64,000 nt of DNA. Origin: Pseudomonas cichorii (GTDB lineage: Bacteria; Pseudomonadota; Gammaproteobacteria; Pseudomonadales; Pseudomonadaceae). The position numbers and the translations under genes are program-made. Below are positions 9,214 to 17,060 of this stretch, in pieces. Numbering within the stretch: the first letter of the stretch is position 1; each line of letters opens with the position of its first letter. The notes under the pieces were generated by a model. It saw only the letters and a program-made list of their open reading frames with translations. It made no database searches and was not told the origin of the DNA. The stretch spans positions 124,001 through 188,000 of the forward strand of contig NZ_CP074349.1 in NCBI RefSeq assembly GCF_018343775.1, read 5' to 3'.

Positions 9214-10559
9214 GGGTGGTTTACCTGGTCGAAATCCATCGTGACGGCAAGATCGACCAGGCCGAACAATGTGCTGGTCGGGGCGACAACGAAGTGAATG
9301 GAGTCATAGCGGCGGTCATGGGGAACGATGTCTTCCCCTTCGCGGGAGGCGACACCTATCGAGATGAAGTAGTCGCCACTGGCCAGGCGGTTGGTGAATT
9401 TCATACAGGCCTTGAGCCGTGATCCGCCGTTGTACAGGTCCTGGCTGGAGGCACAGCCCAGCAGGTAAGAGTTGGTGCCGTAGACGGTGACGCCTTCCTT
9501 GGTCTTTATCGTGAAACCCAATACGGGGTTGCTGATCGTGCGGTTGAAGCAGATGGCCAGGTGCAGCACCACCTCGTCACCCGGCTCGATGCTGGTGGGG
9601 AATTCGCGACCATTGGCCGCCAGGTGAAAGTCCTGGAGGCTGGCGGCACCATCGCCCCAGCGATATTCATGGGGGTTGAAACCGGCACGCGAGCTGTAGG
9701 CGTCGTGCTCGAAGCTCAGGACGGGGTCGTGATCATTTCGGGGTGTCTGGAGTGAAGCCTGTTGTTTCGGCAGCTCAGGCTCGACGCGCCGGTCGCGACC
9801 GAACAGCAGGTCCATGTAGCGATTGATGACCGGTCGCGAGGCGCCGATCATTTCCACATGGCCCCGATCCAGCAGGATCGCCCGGTTGCAGTGGGTCACC
9901 ACCTGTTCGCTGGCATGGGTCACCAGCAGAATGCTGGTGCCGTTCTGCTTCAATTGCCGCAGCCGCTCGAAGCACTTGGCTTGGAACTTCGCATCGCCCA
10001 CCGACAGGGCTTCATCGACAATCAGCACCTGCGGATCGACCTGGGCCTGGACCGCAAACGCCAGGCGCACCGCCATGCCGCTGGAGTAGGTCTTGACCTG
10101 CTGATCGATGAATTCGCCGATATCGGCAAAGTCGGCAATGGCACTGAAGCGCCGGTCGACTTCTTCGCGATCCAGGCCCAGCACCGAGGCATTCAGATAG
10201 ACGTTTTCCCGGCCCGTGAACTCAGGGTTGAAGCCCGACCCCAGCTCCAGCAACGCCGCCACCCGACCCTGGGTCTGGACCGTGCCGCCCGTGGGTATCA
10301 GGGTGCCGCAGATAATCTGCAGCAAGGTCGACTTTCCGGATCCGTTGCGCCCGACCACCGCGACCGTTTCGCCTTTTGCGACTTCAAAATCGATATTGCG
10401 CAGCGCCCAGAACTCCCGGCCATAGGTTCTGGCAGGCAGCCCCAGCATCGACTGCACTCTGGGGACCAGCGAATGCAGCAGCCGGTCCACGGGTTTGTCG
10501 TAGGAATAAAAGCACTTGGAGACATCGCGCACGCTGATGGCGATTTCATCAGAGGACAT
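9210..10559 (-). CDS. wzt: O-antigen ABC transporter ATP-binding protein with carbohydrate-binding C-terminus
   Basis: About 449 residues from the ATG at 10559, which has AAAGGG eight bases upstream; an upstream TTG adds only two residues. Walker A is GRNGSGKST (about residue 70), followed by the YSSGMAVRLAF signature, Walker B VLIVDEALSVGD, and the H-loop in LLVTHAS. The roughly 200-residue C-terminal extension matches the Wzt class that recognises the finished O-polysaccharide's non-reducing end. It overlaps wzm by 11 bases and the next gene by 4, so the three are translationally linked. It powers export of undecaprenyl-linked polymer across the inner membrane. Confidence 0.95.
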   Translation of the reverse strand: MSSDEIAISVRDVSKCFYSYDKPVDRLLHSLVPRVQSMLGLPARTYGREFWALRNIDFEVAKGETVAVVGRNGSGKSTLLQIICGTLIPTGGTVQTQGRVAALLELGSGFNPEFTGRENVYLNASVLGLDREEVDRRFSAIADFADIGEFIDQQVKTYSSGMAVRLAFAVQAQVDPQVLIVDEALSVGDAKFQAKCFERLRQLKQNGTSILLVTHASEQVVTHCNRAILLDRGHVEMIGASRPVINRYMDLLFGRDRRVEPELPKQQASLQTPRNDHDPVLSFEHDAYSSRAGFNPHEYRWGDGAASLQDFHLAANGREFPTSIEPGDEVVLHLAICFNRTISNPVLGFTIKTKEGVTVYGTNSYLLGCASSQDLYNGGSRLKACMKFTNRLASGDYFISIGVASREGEDIVPHDRRYDSIHFVVAPTSTLFGLVDLAVTMDFDQVNHP

Positions 10560-11379
10560 CGGCAAACCCTTTGCGAGTTTTTTGAAAGAACCCGAAGCCC
10601 AGCGCCGCGAACCCGAAGCCGATCAGCATCGCCAGTGCCAGGCTGTCCCATTGCGGCCAGAGCCCGAACAGCAGGACGTTGCGGCTTTCTTCGATGATGT
10701 AGGTCAGCGGGTTGAGCTTCAGCCAGGGTTGATAAACCTCCGGCAAGGCAGCCACGGGATAAAGCACGGGCGACAGGAACAGCAGCACGGTGGTCAGTAC
10801 GCCAATGAATTGCCCGACATCGCGCAGGTACACGCCCAGCGCAGCCAATAGCCAACTGAACCCGAGGGTTGCGATCAACAGCGGGAGCAGGACCAGCGGA
10901 AAGGTAATGGCAGTCGCATACAACGTATGAGTGAGAAGGAATTGCGCCAGCAGCAGAACGGTCAGGCTGATCAGCGTATGAAAGACGGCTGAGCCCAATG
11001 TCACCATCGGCAGGATTTCCAGCGGGAACAGGACCTTCTTCACGTAGTTGCTGTTGGAAATAATCAGCGAAGTGGACCGGTTCGCGCATTCGGCAAACAA
11101 GCCATGAACAATCATTCCCACGAACAGCAGAATGGCAAAGTTTCCCTTGCCGGTTTCCTGCCCTGCCCAGCGGGCCTGGAATATTTCGGAGAACACGAAG
11201 GTGTAGACCGCCAACATGAGCACGGGATTAAAGAACGACCAGGCAATCCCCATGACCGAACCACGGTAACGCCCGATAACATCGCGTCGGGTCATCGTGA
11301 GAATGAGCTGGCGGTGATTCCACAGGCTGCGAACGAGCGCCACAGGACTTGCGGCGGGGACCAGATGGGGGTTGAGCAT
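10549..11379 (-). CDS. wzm: O-antigen ABC transporter permease
   Basis: 276 residues with six predicted membrane helices and the ABC-2 type layout. Conserved features include DVIGRYRGSVMGIAWSFF near residue 35 and the amphipathic segment before TM1. It forms the channel for lipid-linked polysaccharide and pairs with the ATPase encoded immediately downstream (11-base overlap). The gene is separated from the upstream glycosyltransferase by 82 bases holding a perfect REP-like palindrome. Confidence 0.95.
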   Translation of the reverse strand: MLNPHLVPAASPVALVRSLWNHRQLILTMTRRDVIGRYRGSVMGIAWSFFNPVLMLAVYTFVFSEIFQARWAGQETGKGNFAILLFVGMIVHGLFAECANRSTSLIISNSNYVKKVLFPLEILPMVTLGSAVFHTLISLTVLLLAQFLLTHTLYATAITFPLVLLPLLIATLGFSWLLAALGVYLRDVGQFIGVLTTVLLFLSPVLYPVAALPEVYQPWLKLNPLTYIIEESRNVLLFGLWPQWDSLALAMLIGFGFAALGFGFFQKTRKGFADVL

Positions 11380-11398
11380 TTTTGCTCCGATGCCCCTT

Positions 11399-11453
11399 TT
11401 CGCGAATGAATTCGCTCCTATCCCTTCACCGTAGGAGCGAATTCATTCGCGAA
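11399..11453. repeat. REP-like palindrome, copy 1 (perfect 22-bp arms)
   Basis: TTCGCGAATGAATTCGCTCC plus TA pairs perfectly with its inverse at 11432-11453 across an 11-base loop. This is the best-preserved member of a family with at least eight copies or fragments in the window. It lies between two co-directional genes of the polysaccharide cluster. Confidence 0.9.
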
Positions 11454-11461
11454 GAGACAAT

Positions 11462-12571
11462 TCACATCACATTAATGAGGACGGCTATCAGCAATCCCAG
11501 ATTGCCCAGCCTTGTCTGTCGGTAAAGATCGGTATGTCTGAAACTTGCCAGGCGTACGGCAATCGAGGGAGAACGCAGGTTCTTGAGCTGTTCCAGCAAG
11601 TCGCGGCTATCGTCGGTCAGATACAGGGTGACCGCTTCCAGTGCGGCGATATGGGTGGTGTTCCAGTCCCTGAAGCGTCCTTTGAACAACTGACGGATGC
11701 GCACGATCCGTGCTTTCCAGCCCGCGTTCGAGCCCACCAGATTGCTGTCGTGCTGGCGATAACGCACGTAAGGGGTCGGGTCGTAGCGCACCTGCCCGCC
11801 GACGCCGGTGACCAGCAGATAGGCCCACCAGTCATGGGACACGATATCCAGTGACAACAGCGTCAGATGCTCAGTGGCATCCTGGAGCAGGCAGCGTGTC
11901 GCGTGGTTGAAGACCATGGTGTTGCCGCCGCCGATGTTCTGCACCAGTGCATTGGCGAAGGACGGCGGTCGCTGAAACAGCGGTGAGCAGCCAAGCACTT
12001 CGCCCTGTTCGCTGATCAGTCTGGTGCGCCCCAGATAAATCGCCGGCTCGTCATGGGGAACGCTTTGCAGCCAGTCGACGGCCACCTGCAACTTGTTTTC
12101 GTCCCAGATATCGTCCTGATCACACCAGGCATAGAAGTCGGCCTGCAATGTGCGATTGTGGGTAAAGGACAGAAAATTGTGAGCGAACCCACAGCCAGGC
12201 CCACGCCACACTTTTATTTTCTCTGCTCCCCACAAGTCCTGATAATGATTCGCTATATCCAGGGTTCCATCACTGGAACCATCGTCCGATATCGCAATGA
12301 ACCAGGACGTCCAGCGCTGGTTTTTTATGGAGTCCAACTGTTGGGGTAAAAAACGCTGGCCATTGAACGTGCACAGCAGAATGGCGACTTGTGGAGAATC
12401 ATGGTGTTGCGGTGTGCCGGATAACGGTGATCCTGAACTTTCTTCAAAGATGGCTACCGCCTCTGAAATCGCTTCAGCGGCATTCAGTGTTGTGGGAGGC
12501 GTCAAACCTTCAGTGACAAGCGAACTACCATGAATATGATTTGAGCGTCCTTTTGCAGGATCGTCGATCAT
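11462..12571 (-). CDS. Family 2 glycosyltransferase, probable rhamnosyltransferase
   Basis: 369 residues. The GT-A domain starts near residue 65 (VAILLCTFNGQRFL) with the metal-binding YAWCDQDDIWD near 147-157. The segments DIVSHDWWAYLL and YVRYRQHDSN are typical of rhamnosyl- and related O-antigen transferases. The first 60 residues are low in complexity and may be a linker. It is the first gene of the minus-strand polysaccharide run. With rmd and gmd in the window, a GDP-D-rhamnose donor is plausible, but the linkage cannot be read from sequence. Confidence 0.85.
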   Translation of the reverse strand: MIDDPAKGRSNHIHGSSLVTEGLTPPTTLNAAEAISEAVAIFEESSGSPLSGTPQHHDSPQVAILLCTFNGQRFLPQQLDSIKNQRWTSWFIAISDDGSSDGTLDIANHYQDLWGAEKIKVWRGPGCGFAHNFLSFTHNRTLQADFYAWCDQDDIWDENKLQVAVDWLQSVPHDEPAIYLGRTRLISEQGEVLGCSPLFQRPPSFANALVQNIGGGNTMVFNHATRCLLQDATEHLTLLSLDIVSHDWWAYLLVTGVGGQVRYDPTPYVRYRQHDSNLVGSNAGWKARIVRIRQLFKGRFRDWNTTHIAALEAVTLYLTDDSRDLLEQLKNLRSPSIAVRLASFRHTDLYRQTRLGNLGLLIAVLINVM

Positions 12572-12767
12572 TTTCAGGGCCTGGGAATCGGGTGGCCGTT
12601 TACTGCTGTAAGCCAGTGTGGCAGGCCGTTGGATACAGGGCCTTTTGAGGCGATGGGTGGTTGATATTTTTATTATTCAATCAATAAAAACAGTCGTGCT
12701 GTTTCATGCCTGAAACATGAACTCTTGTTTGCACTACGCCCCCATGAGAAATATTGCGTGGCGTGGC

Positions 12768-13469
12768 TTATTTTCTTTCATGCATGTACAGCGTAGCGAG
12801 TTCCAGGATGGTGAAATATCCGCTGCCGTCAGCCTGCCAGCCGCCAGTATCGATATGAAATACATTGCCCAGAACTTCTGGTTGCCGCACCAGCGTATGG
12901 CCCACGATCAGTGCCCGCAGATCCGGTATGCCGCTGGTGTCTCCCGAGCGCAAGCGCATATGTGACCACAGGCATGACTTGCGCAGTTGCAAGAGTCCTG
13001 GCAACTCCTCGCGCGCTACCGCGCTCATCAGATCCCAGGTGGGTAGTGGACAACAGGCATGCACGATGCCGATCAGGCCCTCGGCGGTATCCACTTCCAG
13101 TGCCAGCGGCATCCGGAAGAAGCGTTTTGCGAAGTGCAGTTGTTTTTCATCGGACAGTTCCAGAAACCAGCTCGCGCCATTGGCGACATACTTTTGATAG
13201 TCCAGCCGCTGGCCTTCCACATACTCGATGGCCAGGGCTTCAGTGCTGCCCTGTACGGAGAAGAACCAGGGCTGGTCCAGCCATTCGACAGACAAGTGAC
13301 TTTGTGGACCGCGATCGATCAGGTTGCCTGTGCAGAACAGGCGGTCGATGACTTTATCGAAGCCAATTTCATCCAGAACCCCCAGCAATCGGGCGAAATG
13401 TCCATGGATATCGCCAACCGCGAAATCGCGTCCGACAACGTTGATATCGAAATGCTGGAAGCTGTTCAT
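12768..13469 (-). CDS. Serine/threonine phosphatase-like metallophosphoesterase with degenerate active site
   Basis: About 233 residues from the ATG at 13469; an ATG at 13517 adds 16. The fold is that of the lambda/PrpE phosphatases: VGDIHGHF is intact, and the later HACCPLPTWD and VGHTLVRQP motifs are present. The second motif reads GNLIDRG instead of GDLxDRG, and the third reads QGSTEA instead of RGNHEA, so the bridging Asp, the metal-binding Asn and the catalytic His are all replaced. It is therefore likely inactive or chemically unusual, possibly a binding protein. Cytosolic; divergent from udh. Confidence 0.85.
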   Translation of the reverse strand: MNSFQHFDINVVGRDFAVGDIHGHFARLLGVLDEIGFDKVIDRLFCTGNLIDRGPQSHLSVEWLDQPWFFSVQGSTEALAIEYVEGQRLDYQKYVANGASWFLELSDEKQLHFAKRFFRMPLALEVDTAEGLIGIVHACCPLPTWDLMSAVAREELPGLLQLRKSCLWSHMRLRSGDTSGIPDLRALIVGHTLVRQPEVLGNVFHIDTGGWQADGSGYFTILELATLYMHERK

Positions 13470-13568
13470 CACTGGCCTGTAGGTAGGTGATGTGGCGGGT
13501 GTCAGTGGCGCTGACATGAATTGATCGAATTGCTCCTTCCATCGGTCTGGCTATCCTTTGCCGATGCG

Positions 13569-13615
13569 TTGACAAAGCGGGCTATGCTGTAAATACTCCA
13601 TGTTGTACGACAACA
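13569..13615 (+). promoter_or_regulatory. Sigma-70 promoter and perfect dyad before udh
   Basis: TTGACA (13569-13574) and AATACT (13592-13597) are 17 bases apart. The perfect inverted repeat TGTTGTACGACAACA covers 13601-13615, just at or after the expected transcription start. Such a dyad fits a FadR-subgroup GntR operator, the usual regulators of hexuronate genes, and its position would block transcription. The regulator itself is not in the window. Confidence 0.7.
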
Positions 13616-13643
13616 TATAACAATAACAAGCAAGGAATCTCTC

Positions 13644-14471
13644 ATGACCACAGCTCGTCATACTCAAAATCCCTTCAACCGCCTCCTGCTCACAGGTGCG
13701 GCAGGAGGCCTGGGCAAGGTGTTGCGCAAGACACTGAAGCCTTATGCGAAAACGCTCAGACTCTCCGATATCGCGGAACTCGAGCCTCCTGTTGATAGTA
13801 GTGAAGAAGTCCAGAGATGTGATCTCTCCGACAAACAGGCCGTACATCAGCTGGTGGAAGGCGTCGATGCGATCCTGCATTTCGGCGGTGTTTCAGTCGA
13901 ACGTCCCTTCGAGGAAATCCTCGGCGCCAATATCGCCGGCGTGTTCCATATCTACGAAGCCGCCCGCCGCCACGGCGTCAAACGGGTGATCTTCGCCAGC
14001 TCCAACCATGTCATCGGCTTCTACAAGCAAGACCAGGTCATCGATGCCCATGCCCCTCGTCGCCCGGACGGTTACTACGGTCTTTCAAAGTCCTATGGCG
14101 AAGACATGGCCAGTTTCTACTTTGATCGTTACGGTATAGAAACTGTGAGTATCCGCATCGGCTCTTCGTTCAGTGAACCTCAAAACCGTCGGATGATGAG
14201 CACCTGGCTCAGCTACGACGACCTGACCCAACTCCTGGAACGTGCCCTGTATACGCTGGATGTCGGCCATACCGTGGTGTACGGGATGTCAGACAACAAG
14301 ACCGTGTGGTGGGATAACCGGCTGGCCAGCCATCTGGAGTATTCCCCCAAGGACAGCTCCGAAGTTTTCCGCGCCAAGGTCGAAGCCCAGCCGATGCCTG
14401 CCGCCGACGATCCGGCCCGGATCTATCAAGGTGGCGCCTTTGTCGCAGCAGGGCCTTTCGGCGACGAATAA
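13644..14471 (+). CDS. udh: Uronate dehydrogenase
   Basis: 275 residues of the short-chain dehydrogenase/epimerase superfamily. It has an N-terminal NAD site (LLLTGAAGGLGKVL, 16-29) and the catalytic YxxxK (YYGLSKSYGEDMA). From memory it closely matches the characterised P. syringae Udh along its length. It oxidises galacturonate or glucuronate with NAD+ to the aldaro-lactone. AAGGA lies seven bases before the ATG. It starts a five-gene run with a lactonase and a TRAP transporter, which together take up uronate and convert it to aldarate. No signal peptide: cytosolic. Confidence 0.95.
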   Translation: MTTARHTQNPFNRLLLTGAAGGLGKVLRKTLKPYAKTLRLSDIAELEPPVDSSEEVQRCDLSDKQAVHQLVEGVDAILHFGGVSVERPFEEILGANIAGVFHIYEAARRHGVKRVIFASSNHVIGFYKQDQVIDAHAPRRPDGYYGLSKSYGEDMASFYFDRYGIETVSIRIGSSFSEPQNRRMMSTWLSYDDLTQLLERALYTLDVGHTVVYGMSDNKTVWWDNRLASHLEYSPKDSSEVFRAKVEAQPMPAADDPARIYQGGAFVAAGPFGDE

Positions 14472-14516
14472 CCGTCGTACTTTCAATCGGAAGACTTCAT
14501 AGAGATCCGAATTGCC

Positions 14517-15401
14517 ATGGATGCTGAACTGATCTTCGATGCCCGCAACGCCACGGGTGAAAGCCCTGTCTGGAGTGTTCGCGAGCAAGCGCTTTACTGG
14601 GTCGACATTCCTGCCGGGCGTTTGTACCGCTGGAATGCTGCCGATAACCGTATCCACAGCTGGAAAGCCCCGCAGATGTTGGCCTGCATCGCTGCTCACA
14701 GCAGTGGCGGCTGGATCGCCGGGATGGAAAGCGGCCTGTTTCACCTGCTGCCCGGCGAAGGCGAAAACCTGACCGGCACCCTGCTGGCGGGCGTCGGGCA
14801 TGGACAACCCGGCATGCGCTTCAATGACGGTCGCTGCGACCGTCAGGGGCGTTTCTGGGCGGGCACCATGCTCCTGGACATGGCCGCAGGCGTGCCTGCC
14901 GGGGCCTTGTATCGCTACAGCGCGGGACAGCAGCAACTGAATGCGCAATTACAGGGCTACATCGTTCCCAATGGTCTAGGGTTCAGCCCTGACGGCAAAA
15001 CGATGTACCTGTCCGACTCCCACCCCAGCGTGCAGAAAATCTGGGCGTTCGATTACGACACGGACAGCGGCACCCCTCATGACCGCCGTCTGTTCGTGGA
15101 CATGAACGACTATCCGGGCCGTCCCGATGGCGCGGCAGTAGACAGCGATGGCTGTTACTGGATCTGCGGCAACGATGCCGGGTTGATCCATCGGTTCACG
15201 CCAAAGGGCAGGCTCGACCGCTCCGTGGCCGTCCCGGTGAAAAAACCAACCATGTGCGCTTTTGGTGGTTCAGGGCTGGATACCCTGTACATCACGTCCA
15301 TTCGCCCGGGGGGCGATATCGGCGACCAACCTCTGGCTGGCGGCGTGTTTGCCTTCAGACCCGGCGTGACCGGGCTTGAGGAGCCGATATTCCAGGGCTG
15401 A
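14517..15401 (+). CDS. uxuL: SMP-30/gluconolactonase family sugar-lactone lactonase
   Basis: 294 residues of a six-bladed beta-propeller. SMP-30 landmarks are GESPVWS near residue 14 (metal-binding Glu), RFNDGRCDRQGRFWAGT near 100-116, VPNGLGFSPDG near 155 and RPDGAAVDSDG near 200. Directly after udh (45 bases), it should open the galactaro- or glucaro-1,5-lactone made by Udh. That substrate is inferred from context; other family members open gluconolactone. The symbol follows the UxuL name used for proteobacterial hexuronate lactonases. Confidence 0.85.
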   Translation: MDAELIFDARNATGESPVWSVREQALYWVDIPAGRLYRWNAADNRIHSWKAPQMLACIAAHSSGGWIAGMESGLFHLLPGEGENLTGTLLAGVGHGQPGMRFNDGRCDRQGRFWAGTMLLDMAAGVPAGALYRYSAGQQQLNAQLQGYIVPNGLGFSPDGKTMYLSDSHPSVQKIWAFDYDTDSGTPHDRRLFVDMNDYPGRPDGAAVDSDGCYWICGNDAGLIHRFTPKGRLDRSVAVPVKKPTMCAFGGSGLDTLYITSIRPGGDIGDQPLAGGVFAFRPGVTGLEEPIFQG

Positions 15402-15460
15402 CCTGTCGACACTGAAAATCCCCGTAGCACCGACCAAAAACAACAAAATCGGAGAACTCC

Positions 15461-16471
15461 ATGGATTTCAAACGCAAGCTCCTCCTCACCGTATTGCCGT
15501 TGGCCTTTTGCTTCTCGAACGCCGCCCTGGCGGAAATAAAGATCAAATTCGCCGAAGTACACCCTACCGGTTACCCGCCGGTGGTCGCCGAACAGAACAT
15601 GGGCAAGAAACTGCAGGAACAAAGCAACGGCGATATCAGCTTCAAGATGTTCGCGGGCGGTGTGCTGGGCTCGGAGAAAGAAGTGATCGAGCAGGTCCAG
15701 GCCAATGCCATCCAGATGACCCGGGTCAGCCTGGGTATCGTGGGCCCGGTGGTACCGGACGTGAACGTGTTCAACCTGCCGTTTGTGTTCCGTGACCATG
15801 AACACATGCGCGCCATCATCGACGGTGAGATCGGTCAGGAAATCCTCGACAAGATCACCCACTCGAACTTCAACCTGGTGGCCCTTGCCTGGATGGATGG
15901 CGGTACTCGCAACCTGTACACCAAGAAGCCGGTACGGCAGATATCCGACCTCAAGGGCATGAAGATCCGGGTACAAGGCAATCCGGTATTCATCGACACC
16001 ATCAATGGCATGGGCGGCAACGGCATCGCCATGGCCACGGGCGAAATCTTCAGTGCCTTGCAGACCGGCGTGATCGACGGCGCGGAAAACAACCCGCCGA
16101 CCCTGCTGGAACACAACCACTACCAGAACGCCAAGTTCTACACCCTGACCGAGCACCTGATCCTGCCCGAGCCGGTGGTGATCTCCAAGGCAACCTGGGA
16201 AAAGCTCAGCCCCGACCAGCAGGCGCTGGTGAAGAAGCTGGCTCGCGAAGCCCAGATGGAAGAGCGCGTGCTGTGGGACAAGAAGTCGTCCGAAGCCGAA
16301 GCGAAACTCAAGGCCAGCGGCGTGGAATTCATCACCCTCACGCCTGAGCAGAAGAAGGCTTTCTACGATGCCACGCAGCCTGTGCGCGACAAATACGGTG
16401 CGCCTTACAAGGAACTGATCAGCCGTATCGAAGCCGTCAAGACCGATGCCACCAAGGTCGGCGCCAACTAA
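15461..16471 (+). CDS. dctP: TRAP transporter solute-binding protein
   Basis: 336 residues with a cleavable signal peptide (KRKLLLTVLPLAFCF...ALAEI). The DctP fold is recognisable, including the substrate-carboxylate Arg region (GMKIRVQGNPVF near residue 168) and FSALQTGVIDGAENNPP near 200. It delivers an organic acid to the DctQM permease; the udh and lactonase neighbours point to a hexuronate or aldarate. GGAG lies six bases before the ATG. A hairpin follows the gene and may protect its part of the mRNA, giving binding protein in excess over permease. Confidence 0.93.
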   Translation: MDFKRKLLLTVLPLAFCFSNAALAEIKIKFAEVHPTGYPPVVAEQNMGKKLQEQSNGDISFKMFAGGVLGSEKEVIEQVQANAIQMTRVSLGIVGPVVPDVNVFNLPFVFRDHEHMRAIIDGEIGQEILDKITHSNFNLVALAWMDGGTRNLYTKKPVRQISDLKGMKIRVQGNPVFIDTINGMGGNGIAMATGEIFSALQTGVIDGAENNPPTLLEHNHYQNAKFYTLTEHLILPEPVVISKATWEKLSPDQQALVKKLAREAQMEERVLWDKKSSEAEAKLKASGVEFITLTPEQKKAFYDATQPVRDKYGAPYKELISRIEAVKTDATKVGAN

Positions 16472-16492
16472 GCCCATTCGATAATGCCGCGC

Positions 16493-16510
16493 AGCGGGCG
16501 CAAGCCCGCT
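16493..16510 (+). promoter_or_regulatory. Intercistronic hairpin between dctP and dctQ
   Basis: AGCGGGC, loop GCAA, GCCCGCT: a seven-base-pair stem closed by a GNRA tetraloop, with no T tract. It fits an mRNA-stabilising or attenuating stem rather than a full terminator. Confidence 0.6.
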
Positions 16511-16532
16511 CGCCTCGGTTGTGGTGAGCCCA

Positions 16533-17060
16533 ATGAAAAATACGCTACTGCGCATTAACGACGTGCTTTACCGGATCTGCATCGCGATTGCCGGCCTGTC
16601 GGTGCTGACGATGAGCCTGATCATCCCCTGGGGCATCTTTGCCCGTTACGTACTGGGCAGTGGCTCCAGTTGGCCGGAGCCCACCGCGATCCTGCTGATG
16701 GTGGTGTTCACCTTCTTCGGCGCAGCCGCCAGTTACCGTGCCGGTGCGCACATGGCGGTAGCGATGGCGACTGAACGCATGTCGCCACAACTGCGCCAGG
16801 CCGCTGCGGTCCTGGTGCAAATCCTCATGGCGGTGGTGTGTGTGTTCATGACCACCAAGGGGTTCAAGCTCTGCGCGACGACCTGGAATCAATTTCTCGG
16901 TGATATGCCTTTCCTGCGCGTGGGGATTTCCTACCTGCCGATTCCCATTGGCGGAATTCTGACCCTGATCTTCGTGCTGGAAAAACTGTTTCTGGGTGAT
17001 CAAAGCCACCGCCGTGCCGTGCGCTTCGATCTGTTGGAAGAAAGCGAAGAGGCCGCATGA
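16533..17060 (+). CDS. dctQ: TRAP transporter small permease
   Basis: About 175 residues from the ATG at 16533; in-frame GTGs at 16521 and 16524 add four or three. Four membrane helices of the DctQ type, with WPEPTAILLMVVFTFFGAAA in the second helical region. It forms the membrane complex with DctM, whose ATG follows this gene's stop directly. Part of the uronate/aldarate uptake run. Confidence 0.92.
   Translation: MKNTLLRINDVLYRICIAIAGLSVLTMSLIIPWGIFARYVLGSGSSWPEPTAILLMVVFTFFGAAASYRAGAHMAVAMATERMSPQLRQAAAVLVQILMAVVCVFMTTKGFKLCATTWNQFLGDMPFLRVGISYLPIPIGGILTLIFVLEKLFLGDQSHRRAVRFDLLEESEEAA

Noticed and set aside
11399..11453. Rho-independent terminator or transposon end
   Set aside because: The palindrome has no T tract and recurs with the same sequence at many intergenic sites, which fits a REP element better.
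15155..16555. 466-codon minus-strand frame opposite dctP
   Set aside because: Shadow of dctP; His/Arg/Leu-rich with no motif.
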